A model generated the notes under the pieces. The model was not told the origin of the DNA, made no database searches, and saw only the letters and a list, made by a program, of their open reading frames with translations. Positions 1-6,109 of a stretch of 9,045 bases of DNA are shown here, piece after piece. A program made the translations under genes and the position numbers. Positions within the stretch are counted from its first letter, which is position 1, and every line of letters starts with the position of its first letter. Origin of the DNA: Nitrosopumilaceae archaeon (GTDB taxonomy: Archaea; Thermoproteota; Nitrososphaeria; Nitrososphaerales; Nitrosopumilaceae); assembly GCA_021296165.1 (NCBI GenBank), contig JAGWAW010000106.1, forward strand, positions 1 through 9,045, read 5' to 3'.

Positions 1-956
1 CCCACCGAGACCACCACCGCCGACAGCAGCGGCAGCATGAAGAGGGCCGGCAGGGCGTCCAGGAAGCGGTTGGCGATGTGGTCGGCCCGGGGTATCAGGG
101 TCATCATGAGGAATACGGGCAGGGCGGCTATGATCATCCCTATGAGGAGGTCGGCCATTATCCCTATGACGAAGGCCATCAGCAGCACGTTGATGGTCAC
201 CAAGGCCTTGGTCAGGCCCAAGAACGTGTTGACCAAGACCGACTCGGCAAAGTTCTGCACGTCCAGGGTGAGCGCCCCGAAGGGGTCCTCGGGGTCGATA
301 TACGCGGACTTTGTGGCCTGGAGCTCGGTGGTGCCCATCATCTGGCCGAATATGTACCGTATCTTGAGCTGCGGGTCGCAGACCATCTGGGGGGATGTGT
401 CGGCGGGGCCGCGGCGGTACGGCGACTCCTCATACTTTTGCGTGATCTCTGTATCTGACCATTCCGCGGGGCATGGGGAGTCCGGATCGAACGAGTAGTG
501 CGGGTTGAGCACCCAGAGGGATACGCCCTCTATGATGTGGGCGCCCCCGTCCCATACGGGCGGGAACGCCAGGAACAGTATGATGAACAGTATGGAGCGG
601 GATACGACACGGCCGGAGGCGCCCTGGGGCATGGTCCCGCTCCCCTCCAGCGCCCGCGCCAGCCCGGCCCAGAGCAGCGCCACGCCCATCACTCCCCCCG
701 CCGCGTACCTCATCTGGACGTATGCGGCAAAGGTCTCGTTGCCCGACTCGGCCCCGTCTTGTATGGAATAGTCGAAGCGGGGCAGGGTCAGCGCCAGGTC
801 CATGTAGACTTGGTCCAAAAATCCGGTCATGTTTATGGCCAGGCCCATTATGGCCAGCATGAATACCACCAGTCCCCCTATGACCATCATGGAGGCGAGG
901 GCGGGGAGGGGGCGCCTTGTGCGGCTTGTCCGGCGCGCCCGTCCGAGGAGGCGCAT
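1..956 (-). CDS. Polytopic membrane protein, VirB6/TrbL-like (partial, paralog A)
   Basis: The frame is open from ATG at 956 to the window edge: 318 codons with no stop, so the C-terminus lies outside. The N-terminus is basic (MRLLGRARRTSRTRR), followed by hydrophobic segments near residues 23-42, 86-101, 120-133, 251-286 and 302-318. Between the third and fourth lies a polar loop of about 110 residues with W135-D-x-G-A, L150-N-P-x-Y-S-F-D, P161-C-P, I171-T-Q and M191-V-C. The same landmarks occur in order in the protein at 4844-6061, so the two are paralogs; the two cysteines probably form a disulfide outside the cell. A segment followed by P280-V-F and I288-P-R resembles the core of VirB6/TrbL-type conjugation-channel proteins, but that assignment is inference from topology. 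A TATA-like box at 981-987 supports ATG 956 with a leaderless transcript. Existence is sure, function is not. Confidence 0.8.
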   Translation of the reverse strand, partial: MRLLGRARRTSRTRRPLPALASMMVIGGLVVFMLAIMGLAINMTGFLDQVYMDLALTLPRFDYSIQDGAESGNETFAAYVQMRYAAGGVMGVALLWAGLARALEGSGTMPQGASGRVVSRSILFIILFLAFPPVWDGGAHIIEGVSLWVLNPHYSFDPDSPCPAEWSDTEITQKYEESPYRRGPADTSPQMVCDPQLKIRYIFGQMMGTTELQATKSAYIDPEDPFGALTLDVQNFAESVLVNTFLGLTKALVTINVLLMAFVIGIMADLLIGMIIAALPVFLMMTLIPRADHIANRFLDALPALFMLPLLSAVVVSV

Positions 957-980
957 CACGGGGGCCAACCGTATGTGTCG

Positions 981-987
981 ATTTAAG
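981..987 (-). promoter_or_regulatory. TATA-like box for membrane protein A
   Basis: The minus strand reads CTTAAAT, the only AT-rich patch in GC-rich flanks. It is centred about 28 bases before ATG 956, the spacing expected for an archaeal promoter driving a leaderless mRNA. Confidence 0.5.
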
Positions 988-1034
988 GGGGGTGTGGCGC
1001 GCCTGCGGACCATTCCTGGGTACGCGCGCAGATC

Positions 1035-1429
1035 CTACGGCACGCCGCGGCGCCCGAACTCGGCGCCTACCGAGTCGCATATACTGCGGGCTACGGACAA
1101 GGCATAAGACGCATCGGCGCCGGTCAGCTCCGGCCAGTCTCCCGGGTATCTGGATACCGTAACAAATTCTGTTAGCCTAGTCGGACTGGAGTGTGTCTTT
1201 TTTACGGGCCAGCCTTCCGGCAGGGAGTTGCGGAGCCTGTCCAAGTCATGTATATACGGAAAATCCATGCCCTCCACAAAAGCTGCCTTCAATGCCTTTT
1301 CTGCCGCCTGCTAAGCCAGCATGCGTTACGCGGCGTGCCGGTACTCAGTTTTGAGGCCGAATCCAAATCCCCCTTGGCGTATCGCAGCCAACTACGCGCA
1401 TTATCTATATTTGAATTATGATCGTTCAT
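1035..1429 (-). pseudogene. HEPN-domain protein, frameshifted
   Basis: Two adjacent frames together make one HEPN-domain protein, the toxin or RNase partner of MNT nucleotidyltransferases. The first part starts at ATG 1429, overlaps the end of the MNT gene by 14 bases and reads ARSWLRYAKGDLDSA...RNACWL, the typical HEPN first helix, but stops at 1289-1291 after 46 codons. The second part lies in the next frame and carries QAAEKALKAAF (the classic QQA-EKALKA helix), HDLDRLRNSLP and RYPGDWP, then stops at 1035. The break is at 1310-1315; adding one base there (or 3n+1 bases) joins the frames as LQQAAEKALKA. The second part alone, from TTG 1292, lacks the first HEPN helices. Either the toxin is inactivated, or there is a sequencing error or a programmed shift. 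Family assignment is strong. Confidence 0.8.
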
Positions 1430-1772
1430 ACAGCGTTACCCCTTCGCGAAGCGCCGCCCGAAGCACGGTTCCCACCAGATTTCCCCTGCGCGCAATCTCG
1501 TCTGGGGTCGTCACCACGATATCCTTGGCGACAGGCGAATCTATCACCGCCTCCCCTATCTCTATTGCGGCATCGAGCTTGTCCGTCCCATTTTCCATCA
1601 CGACCAGCAGGTCCACATCGCTGTGGTAGTTGGGGGTGCCGCGCGCCTGAGAGCCAAACAGCATGATGCGGCGCGGCTGAAAGCGTTCGGCGATGCGGGC
1701 CACCATGTCACCGATGGCGGTTTGGACGATCTCGTCGTCTCCCCCAATCATTCTGGCTTTGGCCACGGCCAT
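1416..1772 (-). CDS. MNT-family minimal nucleotidyltransferase (antitoxin)
   Basis: This 118-residue protein is a minimal polymerase-beta-type nucleotidyltransferase. The signature GSQARG is at residues 40-45, followed by S51-D-V-D54, the two metal-binding aspartates. D84 in KDIVV fits the third acidic residue. In characterised MNT/HEPN pairs, the MNT protein neutralises the HEPN RNase by transferring AMP to it; that role is established for the family and inferred here. Length is normal and all three acids are present, so the enzyme appears intact, although the HEPN gene it overlaps by 14 bases at its 3' end is frameshifted. The ATG at 1772 is preceded by a T-rich TATA box at 1790-1799. The other upstream ATGs (1777 and 1786) are out of frame. 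Confidence 0.88.
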   Translation of the reverse strand: MAVAKARMIGGDDEIVQTAIGDMVARIAERFQPRRIMLFGSQARGTPNYHSDVDLLVVMENGTDKLDAAIEIGEAVIDSPVAKDIVVTTPDEIARRGNLVGTVLRAALREGVTLYERS

Positions 1773-1789
1773 ATCATATATGACATCTG

Positions 1790-1799
1790 TATAAAAATA
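1790..1799 (-). promoter_or_regulatory. TATA-like box for the MNT/HEPN operon
   Basis: The minus strand reads TATTTTTATA, centred about 22-23 bases upstream of ATG 1772. It lies only about 11 bases from the outer end of the left inverted repeat at 1811, so the element abuts this promoter. Confidence 0.55.
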
Positions 1800-1810
1800 A
1801 GATGCCAGAC

Positions 1811-1935
1811 CGGTTCTTGAGCATTAACGCGCGTCGACCGGCCTGAGGCGGCATGAGATGAGACGCGGTCCACCGCGGAACGATTGGCGGTATGGTCTGC
1901 GTCAGACCGGCGCCACGCGTCGATGCGCAAAAATC
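1811..1935 (+). repeat. Left inverted repeat of the HTH-gene element
   Basis: Read on the plus strand, this matches the reverse complement of 2676-2793 at roughly four positions in five by eye, with one 5-base gap. It begins CGGTTCTTGAGCATT and ends GCGCAAAAATC. The longest exact block is 21 bases (1897-1917 against 2694-2714). Most differences are transitions. Similarity fades on both sides of these limits. Confidence 0.8.
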
Positions 1936-2155
1936 CCCGGCTCGGGTTCCCCCGCAGGAACGCAGAATTGGCCCATATGCCCCAGATCCGGACCGCGGCC
2001 TCGTTGGCCGGGCGGCTGCGGGCCATGGCACACTGGCGCCCCGTATTCGGGTCAAAAAGAGGCGGACGGCCATGCGCAAGGGCCGTATGGTACCGCGCGA
2101 AAAATCCCCCGAAACACGGCGCAAAAAAACACAAAATATACAGTCAGGATCGCTG
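1936..2155. other. Non-coding interior of the element
   Basis: This stretch lies between the left repeat and the stop of the HTH gene. I see no gene in it; the overlapping frames have shadow-like, arginine- and proline-rich composition. The motif GCGCAAAAATCCCC at the end of the left repeat recurs in slightly altered form near 2096-2110, and a poly-A run at 2123-2129 serves as a T-tract downstream of the HTH gene. Confidence 0.5.
2123..2140 (-). terminator. T-rich tract downstream of the HTH gene
   Basis: Just past the stop at 2156, the minus strand runs TATATTTTGTG followed by seven T. Oligo-T tracts are the usual archaeal intrinsic termination signal. There is no hairpin. Confidence 0.5.
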
Positions 2156-2632
2156 TTACTCGGCCATCTTGGCCATGGCCGCGGCGGATCCGGGCCAGCG
2201 CACGTTCTCGCGCAGCATGAGGCGCCTCATGGAGCTGGCCGCCACCGTGATGTCGAACTTGTTCAGCGCGTGCCTGGCCACGACGTGGGACGTCCACCGC
2301 TCCGAGTCCAGCCCGAACTTTGTGGGGCTCTTCTTCATGTCGCGCTCCAGCGCCTTCAGCTGATGGGGCGTAAACTTGGGCGCCCGCCCCTGGCGTACCT
2401 TGTAGTTCTTGCCGAGGCCGCGCTCCATCATACGCCGCAGCCAGTTGATGACTGTCAGGCGGGACACGCCGACCTTGCCGGCTATCTCCGGGACGGAGAG
2501 GCCCTCCTTGCGGAGTATGGCCGCCTCGTAGCGGGTCTTGTACCGCTCCGCCGTCTCGGCCTCCTGAAGATCCCGGATCCTCTCTACGGACCACCGGGGC
2601 AGGAAGCGGCTGCCTTCTGGAATTTGGGTCAT
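2156..2632 (-). CDS. IS630/Tc1-type HTH protein (transposase DNA-binding half)
   Basis: The 158-residue protein has a first helix-turn-helix at residues 35-67 (A38-x-L-R-K-E-G-L-S-x-x-E-I-A-G-K-V-G-V-S-x-x-T-V), an R82-G-R-x-P-K-F-T linker (Q81-G-R-A-P-K-F-T), and a second winged-helix part at about 90-145 with W113-T and N124-K-F-D-I-T-V. This is the order in the N-terminal half of IS630/mariner transposases, which continue for some 200 residues into a DDE domain. Here the frame ends in TAA, and nothing resembling a DDE domain follows in the 220 bases downstream. It may bind its own inverted repeats, as a non-autonomous transposase remnant or a domesticated regulator. ATG 2632 is supported by a strong TATA box at 2653-2667 just inside the right repeat. 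Domain call is confident, role is not. Confidence 0.78.
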   Translation of the reverse strand: MTQIPEGSRFLPRWSVERIRDLQEAETAERYKTRYEAAILRKEGLSVPEIAGKVGVSRLTVINWLRRMMERGLGKNYKVRQGRAPKFTPHQLKALERDMKKSPTKFGLDSERWTSHVVARHALNKFDITVAASSMRRLMLRENVRWPGSAAAMAKMAE

Positions 2633-2652
2633 GGATCACGAACATGATCGTG

Positions 2653-2667
2653 TTTTAAAAATTTTTA
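2653..2667 (-). promoter_or_regulatory. TATA box of the HTH gene
   Basis: The minus strand reads TAAAAATTTTTAAAA, centred about 28 bases before ATG 2632, giving a leaderless start. Between box and start, the plus strand reads CACGA-ACATGA-TCGTG (2637-2652), a 5-base inverted repeat that could be an operator; this is speculative. Confidence 0.6.
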
Positions 2668-2675
2668 GGTCAGTC

Positions 2676-2793
2676 GATTTTTGCGCATCAACACGTGGCG
2701 CCGGTCTGACGCAGGCCATGCCGCCGGCCGTTCCGCGGGGGCCGGCGTCTCCGGGCCCCAAGCCGGTCACCGCGCGTCAATGCTCAAGGACCG
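2676..2793 (-). repeat. Right inverted repeat of the HTH-gene element
   Basis: This is the partner of 1811-1935 in opposite orientation. On the minus strand it starts CGGTCCTTGAGCATT at 2793 and ends GCGCAAAAATC at 2676. It is 5 bases shorter than the left copy. The HTH gene's promoter begins about 9 bases inside its inner end. Confidence 0.8.
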
Positions 2794-3674
2794 CCAAACC
2801 CATGTGGCCCAGGGCGACCGGTGGCCGCGCTAGCACAGTGTGGCCGTCCGCGGCGCCTGCCTTTTTCTCCGGTTCTATGGTATCTGCCGTGTGTCCGTCC
2901 GCGCCGGACGCGGAACCGCCGCGAACGGGCCGCGTCTATCCAGTCCCCGGTCCCGGCAAAATTTTTGTTGCCGTATGGCTACGGCTATGATGCTGGCCTA
3001 GAGAAGCTGCCGCGCGGCTTGACCGGCTGCGGGGGCAGTTTATAGCGGTCCAGCACCACCCATGTTTTGACATAGCCGAATCAGAGGAGAAAATTAGGTC
3101 TAGTGCAGGCAGCCTGCGGGCATGATCGGGAAGATGGGTGGCGGTACAAGGTGCACCCCACCTTAGCCGGTTCTGCAAGCGGACAAGCAGACCTGCACAA
3201 ACGCCGATCTGGTAGGGTGGTCGCACCGAACAAGCACTACAAGATACCGGCGGTCGGCGCGGCCAGGTCCGAGCGGTGCAACAAGAGCGGACAGATGGGG
3301 GCAAAAATGAAAGGCGTGGCGCGGTTCTGTAAAGATGCGGGTCGGCGCGGAGCGTGAGCGCACCCGCTCTGCCTGTCACCAACGATTCGGCGGGAGACTC
3401 GGCCGTGTCCGGCTCGCTGCCAGGGCAGGGCGCGGGGGAGGTCGCTCGGCCGTCACATATGCAGCTTGCCCGCAGATCTCCGGGACTTGGGTAGACTGAA
3501 TGTATGGGCGCAGCGCACGAGTTATGCATGGACTCTACCTGACGACATAATTCCCCTGTTGAACGTGTTTAGGTGATTTTGGGGGACCATCTGCGCAAAA
3601 AATACGCGCCCCATCCGTGCCAGTTTGGCATAACATGTTCACTATGATACGGAAGTAATATTCGTTGATTTCTA
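2794..3674. other. No supported gene (about 880 bases)
   Basis: Both strands were read through and no convincing gene emerged. Frames here (such as 2936-3529 minus or 3103-3357 plus) have no recognisable domain and look like chance frames in GC-rich DNA. There is a small hairpin at 2898-2914 (TCCGCG stem, 5-base loop). From about 3540 the sequence becomes clearly AT-richer and stays so into the next gene. This could be decayed coding DNA or hold an RNA I cannot recognise. Confidence 0.5.
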
Positions 3675-4019
3675 TTGCGAGTAGGTAAGGTAGATGTAAA
3701 ATTGACATCTCCGTTCGCCTACGGATGGAACGTACTCGGATCAGTCGGGATAATTCTATGCAGCATGTATACAATACCCATGATGATAATTGTTCTGTCA
3801 GAGATTTTCGACTTTGACATGGGATCCCCCTTTATCGTGGATAACATCACCTTTATCATACAGTATTGGTTGGTGCTGATGTCACTCTTAGGTGGGCTAG
3901 CCATACTCATCTACGGCGTCATCACCAAGAAGGTAATGTCCGGGCGGCAGGTGGTCGTCATGGTTCTGTCTGGCGTGGGAGTAATGTTCGCCTTCACGGT
4001 AAACTCGTGGGTGAGATGA
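3675..4019 (+). CDS. Small membrane protein with three hydrophobic helices
   Basis: The frame gives 114 residues with hydrophobic stretches at about 19-45, 56-84 and 91-110. The last two are joined by a short basic turn (TKKVMSGRQ), and the protein ends in SWVR. Two helices with a short basic loop after a hydrophobic N-terminal segment recalls VirB2/TrbC-type pilins, but no specific motif proves it, so this is inference prompted by the VirB6-like proteins in the window. TTG at 3675 is the longest start; TTG at 3702 is an alternative, and neither has a convincing promoter (TAATATT at 3656-3662 is too close). It is AT-richer than its neighbours, suggesting a different origin. It converges with 4057-4407, with 37 bases between the stops. 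Confidence 0.6.
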   Translation: MRVGKVDVKLTSPFAYGWNVLGSVGIILCSMYTIPMMIIVLSEIFDFDMGSPFIVDNITFIIQYWLVLMSLLGGLAILIYGVITKKVMSGRQVVVMVLSGVGVMFAFTVNSWVR

Positions 4020-4056
4020 ATGATACGTCCGGTACCGGTTTAGGAAAATTCGCCGG

Positions 4057-4407
4057 CTACCAAAATGCGGGCTTATGATGCAGATGATTTCCGGACACGG
4101 GGTAAACATGATCCAAGCCATGGTAAATCCTGACGGCGGCCCGTGTCCACCATTTGGCCGGGATAGATACCGGGGGGTCTATTGCGAAGTCGGTTGATAC
4201 CGATTTTTGTGGTTTCTGAGCCAATCGCATCCGCATACGGTAGCCCGGTGCGGGAAGCAGGCCGATCTGGCCGAGCGCCGGTATGTCGTTTCTGCAGGTG
4301 AACTTTAGGCCGTCTGGTTTGCCGAGCCGCCCCAGAATATGCTTCGGCATGTAGATGGTATGGCGCTGTAGGTTGCAGACTATGGACGCGGTGGACTCGG
4401 CGGGCAT
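4057..4407 (-). CDS. Hypothetical protein, possible AbrB-like N-terminus
   Basis: The frame encodes 116 residues from ATG 4407 and its first two thirds have the G/C-rich third positions of real genes here. I do not recognise the family. Residues about 11-40 contain QRHTIYMPKHILGRLGK-x-DGLKF, which recalls the swapped-hairpin pattern of AbrB/MazE-type DNA-binding proteins (IPK followed by a helix, LG and G); this is weak. The rest is basic with many aromatic residues, and the end has HLHHK. The start lies 16 bases after the stop of 4423-4626 on the same strand, so the two could be co-transcribed. No TATA box is evident upstream. Overlapping antisense and other-frame reads look less protein-like. 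Confidence 0.45.
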   Translation of the reverse strand: MPAESTASIVCNLQRHTIYMPKHILGRLGKPDGLKFTCRNDIPALGQIGLLPAPGYRMRMRLAQKPQKSVSTDFAIDPPVSIPAKWWTRAAVRIYHGLDHVYPVSGNHLHHKPAFW

Positions 4408-4422
4408 CCTTGCGCCATAACG

Positions 4423-4626
4423 TCAGGGCATTGGGTTGCCGGGACTGCAAGAAAGGCTGTGGCGGATCATGGAATTGTATCGTTGGGTAGAGCCCATGCC
4501 TAACCTCGCGCGCTGCGCCCATACGCTCAGTCTATCCAAATATGCGAGTCCCAGATCTCCATGCCCCGGAATTTTCAGCCTCACGGGCATGTGGAATTTA
4601 ATCATCTGCCGTGCACTCTGCAGCAC
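4423..4626 (-). CDS. Small hypothetical protein
   Basis: There are 67 codons from GTG 4626, or 60 from the in-frame ATG 4605 (MIKFHMPVRLKIPGHGDLG). The protein is basic and has no recognised domain. It is placed just ahead of 4057-4407 on the same strand. The same frame is open upstream of a TGA at 4639-4641, so this could be the end of a longer gene broken by that stop. No promoter is visible, and a chance frame cannot be excluded. Confidence 0.3.
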   Translation of the reverse strand: MLQSARQMIKFHMPVRLKIPGHGDLGLAYLDRLSVWAQRARLGMGSTQRYNSMIRHSLSCSPGNPMP

Positions 4627-4843
4627 ATCCCCCGCCCATCACCACAGGGCCGCACGCCCCCCGGCCGTCTCCCCGGAGGCGCCTCTATGGTACTCCAGAT
4701 ATTGCGGTCTGCCAGCTCCCGCATGTCCCGGGTTCGCCATCATGTATAGTCCCAAGTTATCCCCCGCCCGCGTGCCACCCGGGCGCCCTGCCCTGTATCC
4801 GGAAGTGGCGCCGAGACTGCGCGGGCCGGCCCCGCGCATATGG

Positions 4844-6061
4844 CTACCGTTCGGATGTCCTTGGGTGGCCGGCGGCCAGCCCCTCCAGGCCATGCCTTGG
4901 GGAGGAGCCATGCGGTGACTCCGCGGGGCCGGATCCGCCCACCACCCTCAGGTGGCCGGCGGCCAGCCCCTCCAGGCCGCCATGTATGGCCCCCGGCCGG
5001 CCGTTTCTGGCGCCCGACGCGGCACCGGCGATAGTCCCCGACACTATGGCGGCGGATGCGGAGACCCCCGAGGTCAGCACCATGGTGGACAGCTGCACCA
5101 CGCCTCGTACGGCCGGGACCATCGCCGCCGGCAGCAGGGAGGCCAGGAACAGCACGGCGACTGCGGCGGCCCACACCCCCAGCAGGGCGGCGGCGCCGGG
5201 CGGCGCGGACACCAGGGCGGAGCTGCCCACCACGATTATGACGGAGGTGAGCGGCGGCGCCAGCAGCAGGGCGGGTATGGACGCCAAAAACCTGGCCGAG
5301 AGGGAGTCCAGCCGGGGCACCATGCACATCATGGCCCACACCGGCATGGCCCCGGCCACCAGCCCGGCGTACATGTCCAGTATTATCCCGGCCACGGCGG
5401 CGGCCATGGTCAGGTTGATTATGGTGAACGCCTTGTGTATGGCGCCGAACACGTTGACAAAGACCTCGGCCAGCCCGGCGGGTATGGCGTCGGACACAAG
5501 CTCCATGGTGTGGCCGCCGGCCGATATAGTGGTGGTGCGGGCCGCCTGCTCCACCACATACTCGACGCGCAGCTCCGGCCGGCACACCATGTCCGGGTCC
5601 CCGCCGGTGTGGTATGGCGAGGCGCCATACTCCTGTGTGATGCGGGTGTGGTCCCACGTGTCCGGGCAGGGCTCTTCTGTATCAAAGGAGTACAGCGGGT
5701 TCAGTATCCATGCCCCCGAGGCGTACGACACCTGGGCGCCATAGTCCCACAGGTACGGGAACACGAGGAGGAAGAGCGCGAGGGGCGCCGCCCGCCGCAG
5801 CGCCGCCCTCCACCTCCCCAGGGCGGCGCATGCGAGTGTGGCGCACACCAGTATGATTGTGGCCGCCCACCTCAGCTGGTCATACGTGTGGTACAGGGCG
5901 TTGCCGGACCGCTCCGTGCCGAAGCCGGGCAGTCCCAAGCCCAGGTGGGTGAGCATCCCCGCAAAGCCGTCGGAGAGCGCGGCCGATACCCCCAGTATGG
6001 CAGTCATAAAGAGCAGCATCCCGGCCATACCCACCACCCCGTCCACTATGGTGAAGACCAC
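4844..6061 (-). CDS. Polytopic membrane protein, VirB6/TrbL-like (paralog B)
   Basis: The protein has 405 residues from GTG 6061. Hydrophobic segments lie near 5-29, 66-82, 92-104, 211-246, 262-285, 287-312 and 326-347. Between the third and fourth is a polar loop with W105-D-x-G-A, L120-N-P-x-Y-S-F-D, P131-C-P, I141-T-Q and M158-V-C, the same order as in 1-956. The probable disulfide C132-C160 faces outward. The channel-like second half (P240-V, V248-P-R, S261-I-P-A) is compatible with VirB6/TrbL conjugation proteins; this is inference. The frame is open up to 6589, but that extension is antisense to the next operon and has no promoter, whereas GTG 6061 lies about 25 bases from a TATA-like element at 6083-6088. 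The last 45 residues are low-complexity and contain GLEGLAAGH twice, from a 28-base direct repeat, so the native C-terminus may have been altered. Confidence 0.85.
   Translation of the reverse strand: MVFTIVDGVVGMAGMLLFMTAILGVSAALSDGFAGMLTHLGLGLPGFGTERSGNALYHTYDQLRWAATIILVCATLACAALGRWRAALRRAAPLALFLLVFPYLWDYGAQVSYASGAWILNPLYSFDTEEPCPDTWDHTRITQEYGASPYHTGGDPDMVCRPELRVEYVVEQAARTTTISAGGHTMELVSDAIPAGLAEVFVNVFGAIHKAFTIINLTMAAAVAGIILDMYAGLVAGAMPVWAMMCMVPRLDSLSARFLASIPALLLAPPLTSVIIVVGSSALVSAPPGAAALLGVWAAAVAVLFLASLLPAAMVPAVRGVVQLSTMVLTSGVSASAAIVSGTIAGAASGARNGRPGAIHGGLEGLAAGHLRVVGGSGPAESPHGSSPRHGLEGLAAGHPRTSER
4864..4891. repeat. 28-base direct repeat, copy 1
   Basis: This is identical over 28 bases to 4951-4978, at a spacing of 87 bases (29 codons), so both copies are read in the same frame by the membrane protein gene as GLEGLAAGH. 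Confidence 0.9.
4951..4978. repeat. 28-base direct repeat, copy 2
   Basis: This is the second exact copy of 4864-4891. The sequence between the copies is not repeated, so it is not a simple tandem duplication. Confidence 0.9.
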
Positions 6062-6082
6062 CCCATGGCATGTTTGGGGGGC

Positions 6083-6088
6083 TTTTAA
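6083..6088. promoter_or_regulatory. Shared TATA-like element of a divergent promoter
   Basis: TTTTAA is the only AT-rich patch between the divergent starts GTG 6061 (-) and ATG 6110 (+). It is centred about 25 bases from each, the leaderless archaeal spacing in both directions, and reads TTAAAA on the other strand. Confidence 0.55.
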
Positions 6089-6109
6089 CCGGGGGACGCG
6101 TGCGGTGTG

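Larger units (their letters stand above)
1811..2793. mobile_element. Candidate element: inverted repeats flanking an HTH gene
   Basis: A block of 983 bases is bounded by imperfect inverted repeats of about 120 bp (1811-1935 and 2676-2793) and holds one gene, 2156-2632 on the minus strand. That protein has the DNA-binding half of an IS630/Tc1-type transposase and no catalytic domain. No target-site duplication is visible just outside the ends (GCCAGAC on the left, CCAAACC on the right). If mobile, it is probably non-autonomous and moved in trans. Alternatively, two copies of a dispersed repeat may lie head to head around the gene by chance. Confidence 0.5.

Noticed and set aside
430..1080. 216-codon frame on the minus strand
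   Set aside because: It lies in a different frame over the paralog A gene; its composition (R, P, H, G) is that of a shadow, while the true frame aligns with paralog B.
1800..2800. Target-site duplication at the element ends
   Set aside because: The flanks just outside 1811 and 2793 share no direct duplication by eye, so none was annotated.
2985..3080. Short minus-strand frame with YVKTWVVLDRYKLPPQPVK
   Set aside because: It reads more like protein than its surroundings but is only 31 codons, has no start and no recognised family. It may be a gene remnant; not supportable.
2936..3529. 197-codon minus-strand frame in the gene-poor stretch
   Set aside because: No recognisable domain, a Ser/Arg/Pro/Cys-rich chance composition, and no promoter near 3529.
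3535..3774. 79-codon minus-strand frame containing IEINEYYFRIIVNML
   Set aside because: It looks somewhat protein-like, but overlaps the start of the better-supported membrane protein on the other strand and has no domain or promoter.
4720..4760. GGGTTCGCC resembling a tRNA T-loop
   Set aside because: No acceptor, D or anticodon stems could be folded around it.
4952..6088. 378-codon plus-strand frame antisense to membrane protein B
   Set aside because: It is a Gly/His/Arg-rich shadow with no domain or promoter.
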